Below, in pieces: positions 18,615-27,930 of a stretch of 64,000 bases of DNA. How positions within the stretch are numbered: the stretch's first letter is position 1; the number at the start of each line of letters is the position of its first letter. The position numbers were made by a program, and so were the translations under genes. The notes below the pieces were generated by a model that saw nothing but the letters and a program-made list of their open reading frames with translations, made no database searches and was not told the origin of the DNA. The DNA is from Paenirhodobacter hankyongi (GTDB lineage: Bacteria; Pseudomonadota; Alphaproteobacteria; Rhodobacterales; Rhodobacteraceae), in the NCBI RefSeq assembly GCF_003664585.1, contig NZ_RCHI01000020.1:1-64000 (forward strand), in the 5' to 3' direction.

Positions 18615-19589
18615 ATGCGCTCTCCCCTGATGCTTGCCGCCCTGCTGGGGGGCACCGCCCTGCCCGGCCTCGCCCTGGCCGAGGTGCCGAAGGTGGTGAC
18701 CGACCTGCCCGCGGTGCAGTCGCTTGCGCTGCAGGTGATGGGCGATCTCGGCCCGGTCGACGTGCTGCTCGAACAGGGCGCGAATGCGCACAGCTATCAG
18801 CTGAAACCCTCGCAGGCGCGCGCGCTTGAACGGGCGGATCTGGTGCTCTGGGTCGGAGCCGAGATGACCCCCTGGCTCGACCGCGCCATCACCTCGGTCG
18901 CCCCCGACGCGCATGCGCTGTCGCTGCTGCATGCCGAAGGGACACATCTCCAGAATTTCGCCGCGGCCCATGACCATGGCGCGGACGAACATGCGACCGA
19001 CGCGCATGACCATGCCGCCGAGGGTGCCGATGCGCATGGCGAAGCCGACGAGGACGGCCATGTCCACGAGGGCGTCGACCCCCACGCCTGGCTCGACCCG
19101 GCGAATGCCGAGCTGTGGCTGGGCCTGATCGCGGATGAGTTCAGCCGCCTCGACCCCGAGCATGCCGCGACCTATGCCGCCAATGCCGCGGCCGCAAAGG
19201 CGAAGATCGAAGCACTCGACGCCACGCTGACGGCAGAGCTCGCCCCGGTGAAGGACCGCCCCTTCGTCGTCTTCCACGCCGCCTATGGCTATTTCGCCGA
19301 TCATTACGGGCTGAAGGTCGCCGGCGCGATCGCGCTTGGCGATGCGACGGATGCCGGCGCGGCGCATCTGAGCGAACTGCGCGCCGATCTGGTCGCGGAT
19401 GGCGTCGTCTGCGCCTTCCCCGAGGCCCAGCACGACACCCGCCCGGCCGAGCGGCTGATCGAGGGCACGGGCGTCAGGCTTGGCGGGGCGCTCGATCCCT
19501 CGGGCAGCACGCTGAGCTATGGCGCGGACCTCTACGAGCGGCTGATGCAGGGCCTTGCCGGCACGATCTCGGGCTGCCTCGCCGGCTAA
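18615..19589 (+). CDS. znuA: Zinc ABC importer binding protein ZnuA
   Basis: The 324-residue periplasmic protein has a signal peptide ending ALAEVPK, the zinc ligands of cluster A-I binding proteins (His in GANAHSYQL, His in DPHAWLDP, His in VVFHAAYGYF, and Asp in the C-terminal lobe), and a His/Asp-rich loop at about residues 112-155 that is special to zinc (not manganese) binders. AAGAGG before ATG 18615 decides the start over ATG 18600. It is transcribed away from zur-znuCB and shares their operator region. Confidence 0.95.
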   Translation: MRSPLMLAALLGGTALPGLALAEVPKVVTDLPAVQSLALQVMGDLGPVDVLLEQGANAHSYQLKPSQARALERADLVLWVGAEMTPWLDRAITSVAPDAHALSLLHAEGTHLQNFAAAHDHGADEHATDAHDHAAEGADAHGEADEDGHVHEGVDPHAWLDPANAELWLGLIADEFSRLDPEHAATYAANAAAAKAKIEALDATLTAELAPVKDRPFVVFHAAYGYFADHYGLKVAGAIALGDATDAGAAHLSELRADLVADGVVCAFPEAQHDTRPAERLIEGTGVRLGGALDPSGSTLSYGADLYERLMQGLAGTISGCLAG

Positions 19590-19672
19590 GCCGCAATGCG
19601 GCATCAGGGTGCAGGGCAGAGGGCGACAAGCCCGCAAAGCCCTGCTAGAACCGGGGGCGAAGGAGACCGTGA

Positions 19673-20176
19673 ATGCCCGCCACCCCGCCCCCGGACCTTG
19701 CCCGACTCTTCGCCGAAGCGGCCCCCCGCTTCGGTCTCAGCCGCCCCGCCGGCGCCTGTTTCGCCGCGATCTGGCGCGCCGCACAGGCACCCTCGGCCGA
19801 AGATCTGGTGACGATCCTCGGTCTGTCGCGCTCGAACGTCTCGGTGGCGCTGAAGGAGCTGCGCGAGCGCGGCCTGATCCAGGCGGCGCGCAGCTTCGGC
19901 TCGCGCAAGGATTACTTCGTCGCCGATCCCGACCCCTGGGCGCTGCTGCGCTCGCTGCTGATCGAGCGTCAGCGTCGCGACCTCGCCCCTCTTGCCGAGC
20001 GGCTGACCGCGCTTGCCGCCACCGCGGACGATCCGCGGCTCGCGCCGCTCGCGCAGATGGTGCAGGCGGCGGATGACTGGTTCGCACGCCTTGCCCGGCA
20101 CGACGCGGCCGAGCTTGCTCAGCTGATGCAGGCGGGCGATCTGCCGAAGAAGAAAAAGAAGAAGAACCGCGACTGA
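19673..20176 (+). CDS. GbsR/MarR-family transcription regulator
   Basis: The 167-residue protein has a winged helix-turn-helix (about 40-75: SAEDLVTILGLSRSNVSVALKELRERGLI) followed by an R-x-F-G-S-R-K-D-Y wing, as in GbsR-type MarR regulators, and a helical dimer region. The C-terminus is strikingly basic, with six lysines in a row before NRD, coded by an A/G-rich tract at about 20145-20170. No target is obvious; it is a single gene between znuA and a terminator. The ATG at 19673 follows GGAGACCGTGA. Confidence 0.82.
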   Translation: MPATPPPDLARLFAEAAPRFGLSRPAGACFAAIWRAAQAPSAEDLVTILGLSRSNVSVALKELRERGLIQAARSFGSRKDYFVADPDPWALLRSLLIERQRRDLAPLAERLTALAATADDPRLAPLAQMVQAADDWFARLARHDAAELAQLMQAGDLPKKKKKKNRD

Positions 20177-20205
20177 AGGCCCGGACAGGCCCACAGGAGC
20201 GGAGA

Positions 20206-20226
20206 CGGGCGGGGTTTCCCCGCCCG
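20206..20226. terminator. Bidirectional terminator between regulator gene and trpB
   Basis: CGGGCGGGG, a TTT loop and CCCCGCCCG form a perfect 9-bp stem in the 57-base gap between two convergent genes. It can end both. Confidence 0.65.
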
Positions 20227-20233
20227 GGTCCTG

Positions 20234-21466
20234 TCAGCCCTGCATCTCGACGCCAAGGTGGCGCGCGACGGTGAAGATGTCCTTGTCGCCCCGCCCCGAG
20301 AGATTGACCACGATGATGTGGTCCTTCGGCAGCGTCGGCGCGATCTTCTTCACATGGGCAAGCGCATGGCTCGGCTCCAGCGCCGGGATGATGCCCTCGG
20401 TCCGGCACAGCATCTGGAAGGCGTCGAGCGCCTCCATGTCGGTCACCGAGACATAGTCCGCGCGGCCGATGTCATGCAGCCAGGCGTGCTCCGGCCCGAT
20501 CCCCGGATAGTCGAGCCCGGCCGAGATCGAATGCCCTTCGAGGATCTGGCCGTCCTCGTCCTGCAGCAGATAGGTGCGGTTGCCATGCAGCACGCCCGGA
20601 CGCCCGCCGGTGAGCGAGGCGCAATGCTCCATCCGCTCGTCGACGCCATGGCCGCCCGCCTCGACGCCGATGATCTTCACCGAGGGATCGTCGAGGAAGG
20701 GATAGAACAGCCCCATCGCGTTCGAGCCACCGCCGATCGCCGCGATCACCGTGTCGGGCAGCCGGCCCTCGCCTTCGAGCTCCTCGAGCTGCCAGCGGGT
20801 TTCCTTGCCGATGATCGACTGGAAATCGCGCACCATCGCCGGATAGGGATGCGGGCCCGCCACCGTGCCGATGCAATAGAAGGTGTCGCGGACGTTCGTC
20901 ACCCAATCGCGCAGCGCGTCGTTCATCGCGTCCTTCAGCGTGCCGCGGCCCGAGGTCACCGGATGCACCTCGGCGCCCAGAAGCCGCATGCGGAACACGT
21001 TCGGCGCCTGCCGCTCGACATCGGTCGCGCCCATGTAGACGACGCATTTCAGCCCGAACTTGGCGCAGACCGTCGCGGTCGCCACACCATGCTGGCCGGC
21101 ACCGGTCTCGGCGATGATCCGGGTCTTGCCCATGCGGCGGGCGAGCAGGATCTGGCCGAGCACGTTGTTGATCTTGTGCGCGCCGGTGTGGTTCAGCTCC
21201 TCGCGCTTGAGATAGATCTTGGCGCCGCCCAGCTCCTCGGTCAGGCGCTCGGCGAAATAGAGCGGCGAGGGCCGGCCGACGTAGTATTTCCACAGATACT
21301 CCATCTCGGCCCAGAATTCCGGGTCGGTCTTGGCGTGTTCATATTGCGCCTCGAGCTCCAGGATCAGCGGCATCAGCGTCTCGGACACGAAGCGCCCGCC
21401 ATGGATGCCGAAGCGCCCGTTCTCGTCGGGGCCGGTCATGAAGCTGTTGGGAAGGTCCTCGGCCAT
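20234..21466 (-). CDS. trpB: Tryptophan synthase beta chain
   Basis: TrpB condenses indole and serine to tryptophan using pyridoxal phosphate. The 410-residue protein has the PLP lysine in HTGAHKINN (near residue 98), the phosphate-binding GGGSNAMG and the serine-binding GAGQHG loop. GCGAGGTGAGACG precedes the ATG at 21466. In relatives trpF lies directly upstream, but here a gene on the opposite strand sits between, so trpB needs its own promoter in 21467-21694. trpA is not seen in the window. Confidence 0.97.
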   Translation of the reverse strand: MAEDLPNSFMTGPDENGRFGIHGGRFVSETLMPLILELEAQYEHAKTDPEFWAEMEYLWKYYVGRPSPLYFAERLTEELGGAKIYLKREELNHTGAHKINNVLGQILLARRMGKTRIIAETGAGQHGVATATVCAKFGLKCVVYMGATDVERQAPNVFRMRLLGAEVHPVTSGRGTLKDAMNDALRDWVTNVRDTFYCIGTVAGPHPYPAMVRDFQSIIGKETRWQLEELEGEGRLPDTVIAAIGGGSNAMGLFYPFLDDPSVKIIGVEAGGHGVDERMEHCASLTGGRPGVLHGNRTYLLQDEDGQILEGHSISAGLDYPGIGPEHAWLHDIGRADYVSVTDMEALDAFQMLCRTEGIIPALEPSHALAHVKKIAPTLPKDHIIVVNLSGRGDKDIFTVARHLGVEMQG

Positions 21467-21694
21467 CGTCTCACCTCGCGCAAATTTCCCAACGGAGATA
21501 GCGCGCCGGCACCCGGTGGTAAAGTTCCCGTTTCCTCTCGGGTAAAATACATTGCCCTGCCGTAACGACGGGGCCGCACGGCGGCACAGTTGCTTGCATT
21601 CTAGCCCCCGACCGCCCTAGGGTCGGAACGGAACCGGGAGTCTCATCAACCGACCGTTTTTCCTGAATAAAGTTATTCCGAGCTGGAGATCATC

Positions 21695-22045
21695 ATGCGA
21701 CGCCTTGCCATTCTTGCCGCTCTCTCCCTGGCCGCCTGTGCGCCGCCGCCCGAAAACGTCTTTGCAACCGGCTACAATCGCGACAGCGTTGTCTTGAAGA
21801 CGAACTACGGCCACCTGACCAACGGCACCTATCGCGAGGCGCAGCGCATCTGCAGGGACAAGGGGCTCAATGCGGAATACGCGTCGACTTTGACGAACCG
21901 CGTCAGCAATGAAAGCAGCCACCTGTTCCTGTGCCTGAACAACCCGAAGCGGAATGGCGGCATGCCGGCCGATCTGACCAGCAGTCCCGCAACCGCGGCG
22001 ACGACCGGCGGGCCGAATTACCTCGAAAGCAGTTCGACCCTGTGA
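21695..22045 (+). CDS. Small lipoprotein inserted between trpF and trpB
   Basis: The 116-residue protein has a lipoprotein signal with lipobox SLAAC (Cys near 15), so it is anchored to a membrane. The mature part has two more cysteines (RICRDKG and LFLCLNNP) and a Thr/Ala/Gly/Ser-rich end. I do not recognise the family. GGAGATCATC precedes the ATG and an AT-rich stretch at 21655-21685 could be its promoter. It is on the strand opposite to trpF and trpB, which suggests a later insertion. Confidence 0.72.
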   Translation: MRRLAILAALSLAACAPPPENVFATGYNRDSVVLKTNYGHLTNGTYREAQRICRDKGLNAEYASTLTNRVSNESSHLFLCLNNPKRNGGMPADLTSSPATAATTGGPNYLESSSTL

Positions 22046-22067
22046 CCGGACAGCGCGCGCGGGGGCA

Positions 22068-22739
22068 TCATCCCTGCGCCGCCGCGACGAAGGCCCGGAT
22101 CAGCGCCGCGTCCTTCTCGCCCGGCAGGCTCTCGACGCCCGAGCTGACATCGACCTGCGTCGCGCCGGTCAGGCGCACCGCCTCGGCGACGTTCTCGGGG
22201 GTCAGGCCGCCGGCCAGCATCCAGGGCCGCGTCCAGCTGCGCCCGGCGATCAGCTGCCAGTCGAAGGGCAGCCCGTTGCCGCCCGGCAGCGCCGCGCCCG
22301 CAGGCGCCTTGGCATCGACGAGGATCTGGTCCGCCACCGCCTCGTAGGCGTCAAGCTGCGGCAGGTCCTCGGCGGTCGAGACCCCCACGGCCTTCATCAC
22401 CGGCAGCCCGGCGCGCGCGCGCACCTCGGCCACCCGCTCGGGGCTTTCATGGCCATGCAGCTGCACCAGATCGAGCGGCACCAGCGCCAGAACCTCGTCA
22501 AGGAAGGCATCGCTCGGATCGACGAACAGCCCGACCTTCGCCACCCCGAAGGGCACCTCGAGCGCGAGGTCGCGCGCCACCTCGGCCGGGACGTTGCGTG
22601 GCGATTTCGGGAAGAAGACGAAGCCCACATAGGCCGTGCCCGCCGCCACCGCCTCGGCGACATGCGCAGGCCGGCTGAGCCCGCAGATCTTCACCCGCGT
22701 GCCGCCCGGACGGCCCCGATTGACTGCGATCGTCACCAT
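22068..22739 (-). CDS. trpF: Phosphoribosylanthranilate isomerase
   Basis: TrpF catalyses the Amadori isomerisation of phosphoribosyl anthranilate, the third step of tryptophan synthesis. The 223-residue TIM barrel has the catalytic Cys in VKICGLSRP, the catalytic Asp in QVDVSSGVE, and the phosphate loop [10 protein letters not shown]. The start at 22739 gives about 15 residues before VKICGL, so a later GTG start is possible. It follows lapA with one base between and is probably co-transcribed with ihfB-lapA. Confidence 0.95.
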   Translation of the reverse strand: MVTIAVNRGRPGGTRVKICGLSRPAHVAEAVAAGTAYVGFVFFPKSPRNVPAEVARDLALEVPFGVAKVGLFVDPSDAFLDEVLALVPLDLVQLHGHESPERVAEVRARAGLPVMKAVGVSTAEDLPQLDAYEAVADQILVDAKAPAGAALPGGNGLPFDWQLIAGRSWTRPWMLAGGLTPENVAEAVRLTGATQVDVSSGVESLPGEKDAALIRAFVAAAQG

Positions 22740-22740
22740 C

Positions 22741-23097
22741 TCAGCGCGCGGTCTTGTCCAGAAGCGCCAGGACCTCGTCCTTCGGCTCTTCGTGGGTGGT
22801 CTTCAGCCGCTCCACCTCGCCCTCGAGCCAGGCGGCATGGCGGGCCGTCTTCGCCGCGCCCGAACGGATGCGATGCTCGCGCATCCATTCCCAGACGAAG
22901 CCCAGCAGCAGCCCGACCAGCAGGCTGGCGAAGATCACCAGGAACAGCGGCAGCTGCACCGCCCAGGAGAAGCCGAGGAAATCGCCGGTCTCGGGCGCCA
23001 GCAGCCGCAGCGTCACCGGGGCGCGATTGGCCAGCGCGATGGCCACCAGCAGCACGGCGAGCACGCCGAGCAGCAGGAAGCGCAGGTATTTCATCAT
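22741..23097 (-). CDS. lapA: LapA-family inner membrane protein (DUF1049)
   Basis: The 118-residue protein has two N-terminal membrane helices (about 5-22 and 45-70) joined by a short periplasmic loop, and a cytoplasmic coiled-coil-like tail. It resembles lipopolysaccharide assembly protein A (LapA/YciS), which with LapB helps control LPS synthesis; no lapB is adjacent. The start is ATG 23097 or 23094. It lies one base after ihfB and one base before trpF, so all three form one transcript. Confidence 0.82.
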   Translation of the reverse strand: MMKYLRFLLLGVLAVLLVAIALANRAPVTLRLLAPETGDFLGFSWAVQLPLFLVIFASLLVGLLLGFVWEWMREHRIRSGAAKTARHAAWLEGEVERLKTTHEEPKDEVLALLDKTAR

Positions 23098-23098
23098 T

Positions 23099-23386
23099 TC
23101 AGTCCGCCTCTCCGTTCAGCCGGTCCCGCAACAGCTTGCCGGTCTTGAAGAAGGGAACGTGCTTTTCCTCGACATCGACGGCATCGCCGGTGCGCGGGTT
23201 GCGGCCGGTGCGGGCGTCGCGCTTCTTCACCGAGAAGGCGCCGAAACCGCGCAGCTCGACCCGGTCACCGCGCGCCATGGCCTCGATGATCTCCTCGAAG
23301 ATCGTGTTGACGATCTTCTCGACGTCGCGCTGGAAGAGATGCGGATTTTCCTCTGAGATCTTCGCGATCAGCTCGGACCGGATCAT
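23099..23386 (-). CDS. ihfB: Integration host factor beta subunit
   Basis: The 95-residue protein is the beta chain of IHF, the heterodimer that bends DNA sharply at specific sites. It has the HU/IHF fold, with the DNA-binding arm containing GRNPRTGD and the family opening [24 protein letters not shown] precedes ATG 23386; the longer upstream frame is not conserved. It heads the ihfB-lapA-trpF run. In many proteobacteria it follows rpsA directly; here an oxidoreductase gene separates them. Confidence 0.95.
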   Translation of the reverse strand: MIRSELIAKISEENPHLFQRDVEKIVNTIFEEIIEAMARGDRVELRGFGAFSVKKRDARTGRNPRTGDAVDVEEKHVPFFKTGKLLRDRLNGEAD

Positions 23387-23682
23387 GCGTGCGTTCCCCC
23401 CAAGGGTGTCCGGGTGGCAGCCCCGGCACTGGATTCTTCCCGGACTATACGGAGAATTTTTTCCAGCACAAACAGCAAAGGCTTGGAAAGGCGTGGGATT
23501 CGGCGGGATGCGGCGCGGTGTCGCCGGCCCTGCCCGCCGTGACGGCGGATGCAGGCGCAGAAATCCGGCACGACGGGCGGCGGCGCGGTCGATCCGGGCG
23601 AATCGCCCGGTGCGGGGCGGAAACGGCACGGGGCGCCCGATGGGCGCCCCGGTCGGGTCATGGGATGCGGCAGGCTGCGCGC

Positions 23683-24702
23683 TCAGCGCCAGCCAAGCGC
23701 CGGGGCGACATGCGTCAGGATGCTCTCGATCACATGGGCGTTGTAATCGACGCCGAGCGAGTTCGGCACCGTCAGCAGCAGCGTGTCGGCTTCGGCAATC
23801 GCCTCGTCGCGCTTCAGCTGCTCGACCAGCTTGTCGGGCTCGTCGGCATAGGAGCGGCCGAAGATCGAGCGCTGCCGCTCGATGAAGCCGACCTGGTCAT
23901 CCTCGCTGCCGCCACGGCCGAAATACATCCGGTCCTCGTCATTCGTCAGCGCGAAGATCGAGCGGCTGACCGAGACGCGCGGCTTGCGCTTGTGGCCCGC
24001 GGCCTTCCAGGCCTCGCGATAGGCGCGGATCTGCTTGGCCTGCTGCACGTGGAAGGCCTCGCCGGTCTCGTCGTCCTTCAAGGTCGAGCTTTGCAGGTTC
24101 ATCCCCAGCATCGCCGCCCATTCGGCCGTCTTGTTCGAGCCCGCGCCCCACCAGATCCGGTCGCGCAGCCCCTCCGAATAGGGCTCGAGCCGCAGCTTGC
24201 CCGGCGGGTTCGGGAACATCGGCCGCGGGTTCGGCTCGGCAAAGCCATGGCCCTCGATCATCTGCAGGAAGGCCTGCGCGTGCCGGCGCCCCATGTCGGC
24301 GTCGGTCTCGCCCTCCTCGGGCGCATAGCCGAAATAGCGCCAGCCCTCGATCACCTGCTCGGGGCTGCCCCGGCTGATGCCAAGCTGCAGCCGGCCGCCG
24401 CTGATCAGGTCGGCGGCGCCCGCCTCCTCGGCCATGTAGAGCGGGTTCTCGTAGCGCATGTCGATCACGCCGGTGCCGATCTCGATCTTCGAGGTGCGGG
24501 CGGCGACGGCCGACAGCAGCGGGAAGGGGCTCGCGTGCTGACGGGCGAAGTGGTGGACACGGTAATAGGCGCCATCAAGGCCGAGCTCCTCGGCCGCGAC
24601 GGCGAGGTCGATCGCCTGCAACAGCGCGTCGCCGGCGGTCCGGGTCGCCGAGCCACGCTGCGCCGACCAATGTCCGAAGGACAGGAAACCGATATTCTTC
24701 AT
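23683..24702 (-). CDS. LLM-class flavin-dependent oxidoreductase
   Basis: The 339-residue protein is a luciferase-like monooxygenase of the type with a [20 protein letters not shown] motif and the flavin-phosphate region [16 protein letters not shown]. Such enzymes use reduced FMN or F420 to oxidise small substrates; the substrate here is unknown. GAGGAGCAATGCG precedes ATG 24702. It lies between rpsA and ihfB, after the rpsA terminator, so it has its own promoter and looks like an insertion in the conserved rpsA-ihfB pair. Confidence 0.88.
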   Translation of the reverse strand: MKNIGFLSFGHWSAQRGSATRTAGDALLQAIDLAVAAEELGLDGAYYRVHHFARQHASPFPLLSAVAARTSKIEIGTGVIDMRYENPLYMAEEAGAADLISGGRLQLGISRGSPEQVIEGWRYFGYAPEEGETDADMGRRHAQAFLQMIEGHGFAEPNPRPMFPNPPGKLRLEPYSEGLRDRIWWGAGSNKTAEWAAMLGMNLQSSTLKDDETGEAFHVQQAKQIRAYREAWKAAGHKRKPRVSVSRSIFALTNDEDRMYFGRGGSEDDQVGFIERQRSIFGRSYADEPDKLVEQLKRDEAIAEADTLLLTVPNSLGVDYNAHVIESILTHVAPALGWR

Positions 24703-24843
24703 CGCATTGCTCCTCGGGCAGCACAGGCGGGGGCTTGACCCCTGCCCGGTCCCGTTCGGCACATAGCTAGTCACTGCGCCCCCGGCTTCGCAACCGCGGT
24801 GAGTGTTTGCCGAAGCGCAGCCACTGTGCACGCCCCGGCAGGC

Positions 24844-24876
24844 AAAAGAAAAACCCCGCCCTTTCGGGCGGGGTTT
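24844..24876 (-). terminator. Rho-independent terminator of rpsA
   Basis: An 11-bp perfect stem (24851-24861 with 24866-24876) and 4-base loop is followed on the minus strand by a run of T broken by one C. This is the best terminator of the window and lies 37 bases after rpsA. Confidence 0.92.
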
Positions 24877-24912
24877 CCGGGGTGGGGCCGAAGCCCCTGC
24901 CCGTATCGCGGA

Positions 24913-26592
24913 TTACTCGCGGCTCTTGAGCGCAGCGCCCAGGATGTCGCCGAGCGAGGCGCCCGAGTCGGACGAGCCGTACTGTTCCACGGCTTCCTTC
25001 TCTTCGGCGATCTCGCGCGCCTTGATCGACACGCCGAGCTTGCGGGTCTTGCTGTCGACGTTGACGACGCGCACGTCGACATGGTCGCCAACCTGGAACC
25101 GCTCGGGGCGCTGATCGGCACGGTCACGGGCGAGGTCCGAACGGCGGATGAAGGACTTCATGCCGTTGTATTCGACCTCGATGCCGCCGTCTTCGATCGC
25201 GGTCACGGCAACGGTGATCACCGAGCCGCGCTTCACGCCGTCAACCGCATCCGAGAAGGTGTCGGCGTCGAGCGCCTTGATCGAGAGCGAGATACGCTCT
25301 TTCTCGATGTCCACCTCGGTGACCGCGGCCTTGACCACGTCGCCCTTGCGGTAGTCCTGGATCGCTTCCTCGCCGCGCTTGTCCCACGACAGGTCGCTGA
25401 GGTGCACCATGCCGTCGATGTCGTTGTCGAGGCCGATGAACAGACCGAATTCGGTGATGTTCTTGACTTCGCCTTCGATCATCGAGCCGACCGGATGGGT
25501 CTCGGCGAAGACTTCCCACGGGTTGCGCATGCACTGCTTGAGGCCGAGCGACACGCGACGCTTCGCGGTGTCGATCTCCAGCACCATGACGTCAACCTCC
25601 TGCGAGGTCGAGACGATCTTGCCGGGGTGCACGTTCTTCTTGGTCCAGGACATTTCCGAGACGTGAACGAGACCCTCGACACCGGCTTCCAGCTCGACGA
25701 ACGCGCCGTAGTCGGTGATGTTGGTGACGCGGCCCTTGTGCACCGAACCGATCGGGAACTTGGCTTCGACCGAATCCCACGGATCGTTCTGCAGCTGCTT
25801 CATGCCGAGCGAGATGCGGTGGGTTTCCTTGTTGATCTTGACGACCTGGACCTTGACGGTCTCGCCGATCGACAGGATCTCCGACGGGTGGTTCACGCGG
25901 CGCCACGCCATGTCGGTGACATGGAGCAGACCGTCGACACCGCCGAGGTCAACGAACGCACCGTATTCGGTGATGTTCTTGACCACGCCGTCGACCACCT
26001 GGCCTTCGGTGAGGTTCGAGATGACCTCGGCGCGCTGTTCGGCACGCGACTCTTCGAGGATCGCACGACGCGAGACAACGATGTTGCCACGACGACGGTC
26101 CATCTTGAGGATCTGGAACGGCTGCTTGAGACCCATGAGCGGGCCGGCGTCGCGCACCGGGCGCACATCGACCTGCGAACCGGGCAGGAAGGCCACGGCG
26201 CCGCCGAGATCGACGGTGAAGCCACCCTTGACGCGGCCGAAGATGGCGCCTTCGACGCGCTCTTCGCTGGCATAGGCCTTCTCGAGACGGTCCCAGGCCT
26301 CTTCGCGGCGGGCTTTCTCGCGCGAGATCACGGCCTCGCCACGGGCGTTCTCAACGCGGTCGAGGTACACTTCCACTTCGTCGCCGACGGCGATCGAGGG
26401 GGCCTCGCCCGGGTTGGCGAATTCTTTCAGGTCGACGCGGCCTTCCATCTTGTAGCCGACGTCGATGATGGCCTGGCCCGCCTCGATGGCGATGACCTTG
26501 CCCTTGACGACCGAACCCTCCTGGGGGGTGTCGATCTCGAGGCTTTCGTTGAGAAGGGCCTCGAATTCTTCCATGGTAGCTTTAGCGCACAT
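24913..26592 (-). CDS. rpsA: 30S ribosomal protein S1
   Basis: S1 binds mRNA and brings it to the 30S subunit. The 559-residue protein has six S1 RNA-binding repeats, the last four showing the ITEYGAFVDL, ITDYGAFVEL, ITEFGLFIGL type cores, and the alphaproteobacterial opening KATMEEFEALLNESLE. The start is ATG 26592 (MCAKATMEEF) after AAGGAAACTGAAACGC; the open frame that continues upstream is not conserved. It is followed by a strong terminator. Codon use is highly biased, as expected for a very abundant protein. Confidence 0.97.
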   Translation of the reverse strand: MCAKATMEEFEALLNESLEIDTPQEGSVVKGKVIAIEAGQAIIDVGYKMEGRVDLKEFANPGEAPSIAVGDEVEVYLDRVENARGEAVISREKARREEAWDRLEKAYASEERVEGAIFGRVKGGFTVDLGGAVAFLPGSQVDVRPVRDAGPLMGLKQPFQILKMDRRRGNIVVSRRAILEESRAEQRAEVISNLTEGQVVDGVVKNITEYGAFVDLGGVDGLLHVTDMAWRRVNHPSEILSIGETVKVQVVKINKETHRISLGMKQLQNDPWDSVEAKFPIGSVHKGRVTNITDYGAFVELEAGVEGLVHVSEMSWTKKNVHPGKIVSTSQEVDVMVLEIDTAKRRVSLGLKQCMRNPWEVFAETHPVGSMIEGEVKNITEFGLFIGLDNDIDGMVHLSDLSWDKRGEEAIQDYRKGDVVKAAVTEVDIEKERISLSIKALDADTFSDAVDGVKRGSVITVAVTAIEDGGIEVEYNGMKSFIRRSDLARDRADQRPERFQVGDHVDVRVVNVDSKTRKLGVSIKAREIAEEKEAVEQYGSSDSGASLGDILGAALKSRE

Positions 26593-26749
26593 GCGTTTCA
26601 GTTTCCTTTGCGTGTGTTTCACTGGCCTGACGGTTGGCTCCGCCGGTCTTTTGTGGATACGCCGAGGCGGGTGCAGACAGGCGTCTGCCCCCTTCGGTCG
26701 GGGCCATATAGGCGCAATTCGCCTGTGGGGCAAGGAGTTTCGGCGCCGT

Positions 26750-27244
26750 TCAGGCGCTCGCGTCGAGGCGGGCGAGCCAGGCCGCCTGGTCCTCGCCCGG
26801 GCTTCGGGCATGCGGGAAGGCCGAGCCGTAGCGGCGCACTTCCTCGGCAGCCTCGACCATGCGCGCAAAGACCGCCCGGCTCTCCCCGGCCGACAGCGGC
26901 GGGCGGGCCCCGTCCGGGTCGAGATCGGCGCCGAGTTCGAGGGCGAGGAAATGGTCATAGCCCATCGACCAGTCCGGAAAGGGCGAGACCGCCTCGTCGG
27001 GCTCCTCGAACAGCAGGTCCAGATCCCGGTGGCGCGGGTCTGCGGCGATCCGCGCCATCAGCGCGGCGATCTCGCCCGCGGGCCCGTGCAGCGCCTGGAA
27101 GAACTGGCCGTTCGCGCGCCACAGATAGCCGGTGATCCCCGCCGCCGCGTTGTGGCGCAGCGCGACGCGCAGGATGTCGAGGTCAGAGGGGTCGAAATCG
27201 GCCCGGGCCGGAATGCTTCGATAGAGCAGGCGCGTGAAGCCCAT
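26750..27244 (-). CDS. BLUF-domain blue-light photoreceptor
   Basis: The 164-residue protein is a short BLUF protein that should bind FAD and sense blue light. The residues of the photocycle are present: Tyr8 (LLYRS, AppA Tyr21), Asn32 (RHNAAAGITG, AppA Asn45), Gln50 (GQFFQALHGP, AppA Gln63), and Trp92/Met94 (WSMGY). After the domain (about 1-100) there is a 60-residue helical tail but no output enzyme domain, so it must act through a partner protein. It lies between rpsA and a secreted unknown, on the same strand. Confidence 0.9.
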   Translation of the reverse strand: MGFTRLLYRSIPARADFDPSDLDILRVALRHNAAAGITGYLWRANGQFFQALHGPAGEIAALMARIAADPRHRDLDLLFEEPDEAVSPFPDWSMGYDHFLALELGADLDPDGARPPLSAGESRAVFARMVEAAEEVRRYGSAFPHARSPGEDQAAWLARLDASA

Positions 27245-27306
27245 GATGTCCCTCTGCTTTCACGCCCCAGTGATAGCCGATCGCGGCGCCAAGGCAAGGA
27301 CCGGGC

Positions 27307-27894
27307 TCAGCCCGCATCGTCGCAGAAATGGCTGCGCAGATCATAGCGCGGCGCGGTGAAGGGGCCGGGCTCGCGCGGATCGCGAAGGCCATGCGGGTGC
27401 TGTCGCGCCCAGGAGCGCGAGAGGCTGTCGGGATCGAGCGCGCGGCGCTGGCACAGGCCGATGTCGCGCAGAACCGGGCTTGCGCCGCGCAGATCGATCA
27501 GATGGCCGCTCTTGCGCGCCGCGCCCTCGGTCTGGAAGACCAGCGGCTCGGGCAGCGCGATGACCTCGGTCGCGGCGCCGAAAAGCCCGTCCTCGCCCTG
27601 CCAGTCCTGCCCCTGCGCGTCGCGCCCACGGGCGAATGTCAGCGCCCAGCGACCGGGCGGCACCAGCACGCGGAAGAAAGCGCCGCCGCGGACATAGGCC
27701 GCCAGCACCGCCTGCCCGGTCGCGGGGTCGGAGAGCTGCAGGTAAAGATCGGCCCCCGGATCGCTCTTCACCTGCAGCGGCAGGGTCAGCGGCAGGCCGG
27801 AGTGGTTCCACATCAGCCCCGCCGGGCGCTCGATCGCCGCCGCGGGCAGGGCCAGAAGGAGAAGCACGATCACAAGGGACAAGCGGCGCATCAT
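27307..27894 (-). CDS. Secreted protein of unknown function
   Basis: The 195-residue protein has a signal peptide (MMRRLSLVIVLLLLALPAAA) and a mature part with beta-rich segments (GADLYLQLSDPATGQAVLAAYVRGG, FFRVLVPPGRWALTFARG) that look like a periplasmic beta-sandwich. Two cysteines (GLCQRR and HFCDDAG near the C-terminus) could form a disulfide. I do not recognise the family. The ribosome site is weak. It lies 36 bases after cmk on the same strand and may share its transcript. Confidence 0.72.
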   Translation of the reverse strand: MMRRLSLVIVLLLLALPAAAIERPAGLMWNHSGLPLTLPLQVKSDPGADLYLQLSDPATGQAVLAAYVRGGAFFRVLVPPGRWALTFARGRDAQGQDWQGEDGLFGAATEVIALPEPLVFQTEGAARKSGHLIDLRGASPVLRDIGLCQRRALDPDSLSRSWARQHPHGLRDPREPGPFTAPRYDLRSHFCDDAG

Positions 27895-27930
27895 CGTCGC
27901 ATCATGCGCCTGCCCCGCGCGCTTGTGAAG

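Noticed and set aside
21467-21694. Possible trp leader/attenuator before trpB
   Set aside because: No short peptide with tandem Trp codons and no competing hairpins were found.
24799-27135. Long plus-strand open frame antisense to rpsA and the BLUF gene
   Set aside because: Shadow frame in a highly codon-biased gene; composition is His/Arg/Asp repeats.
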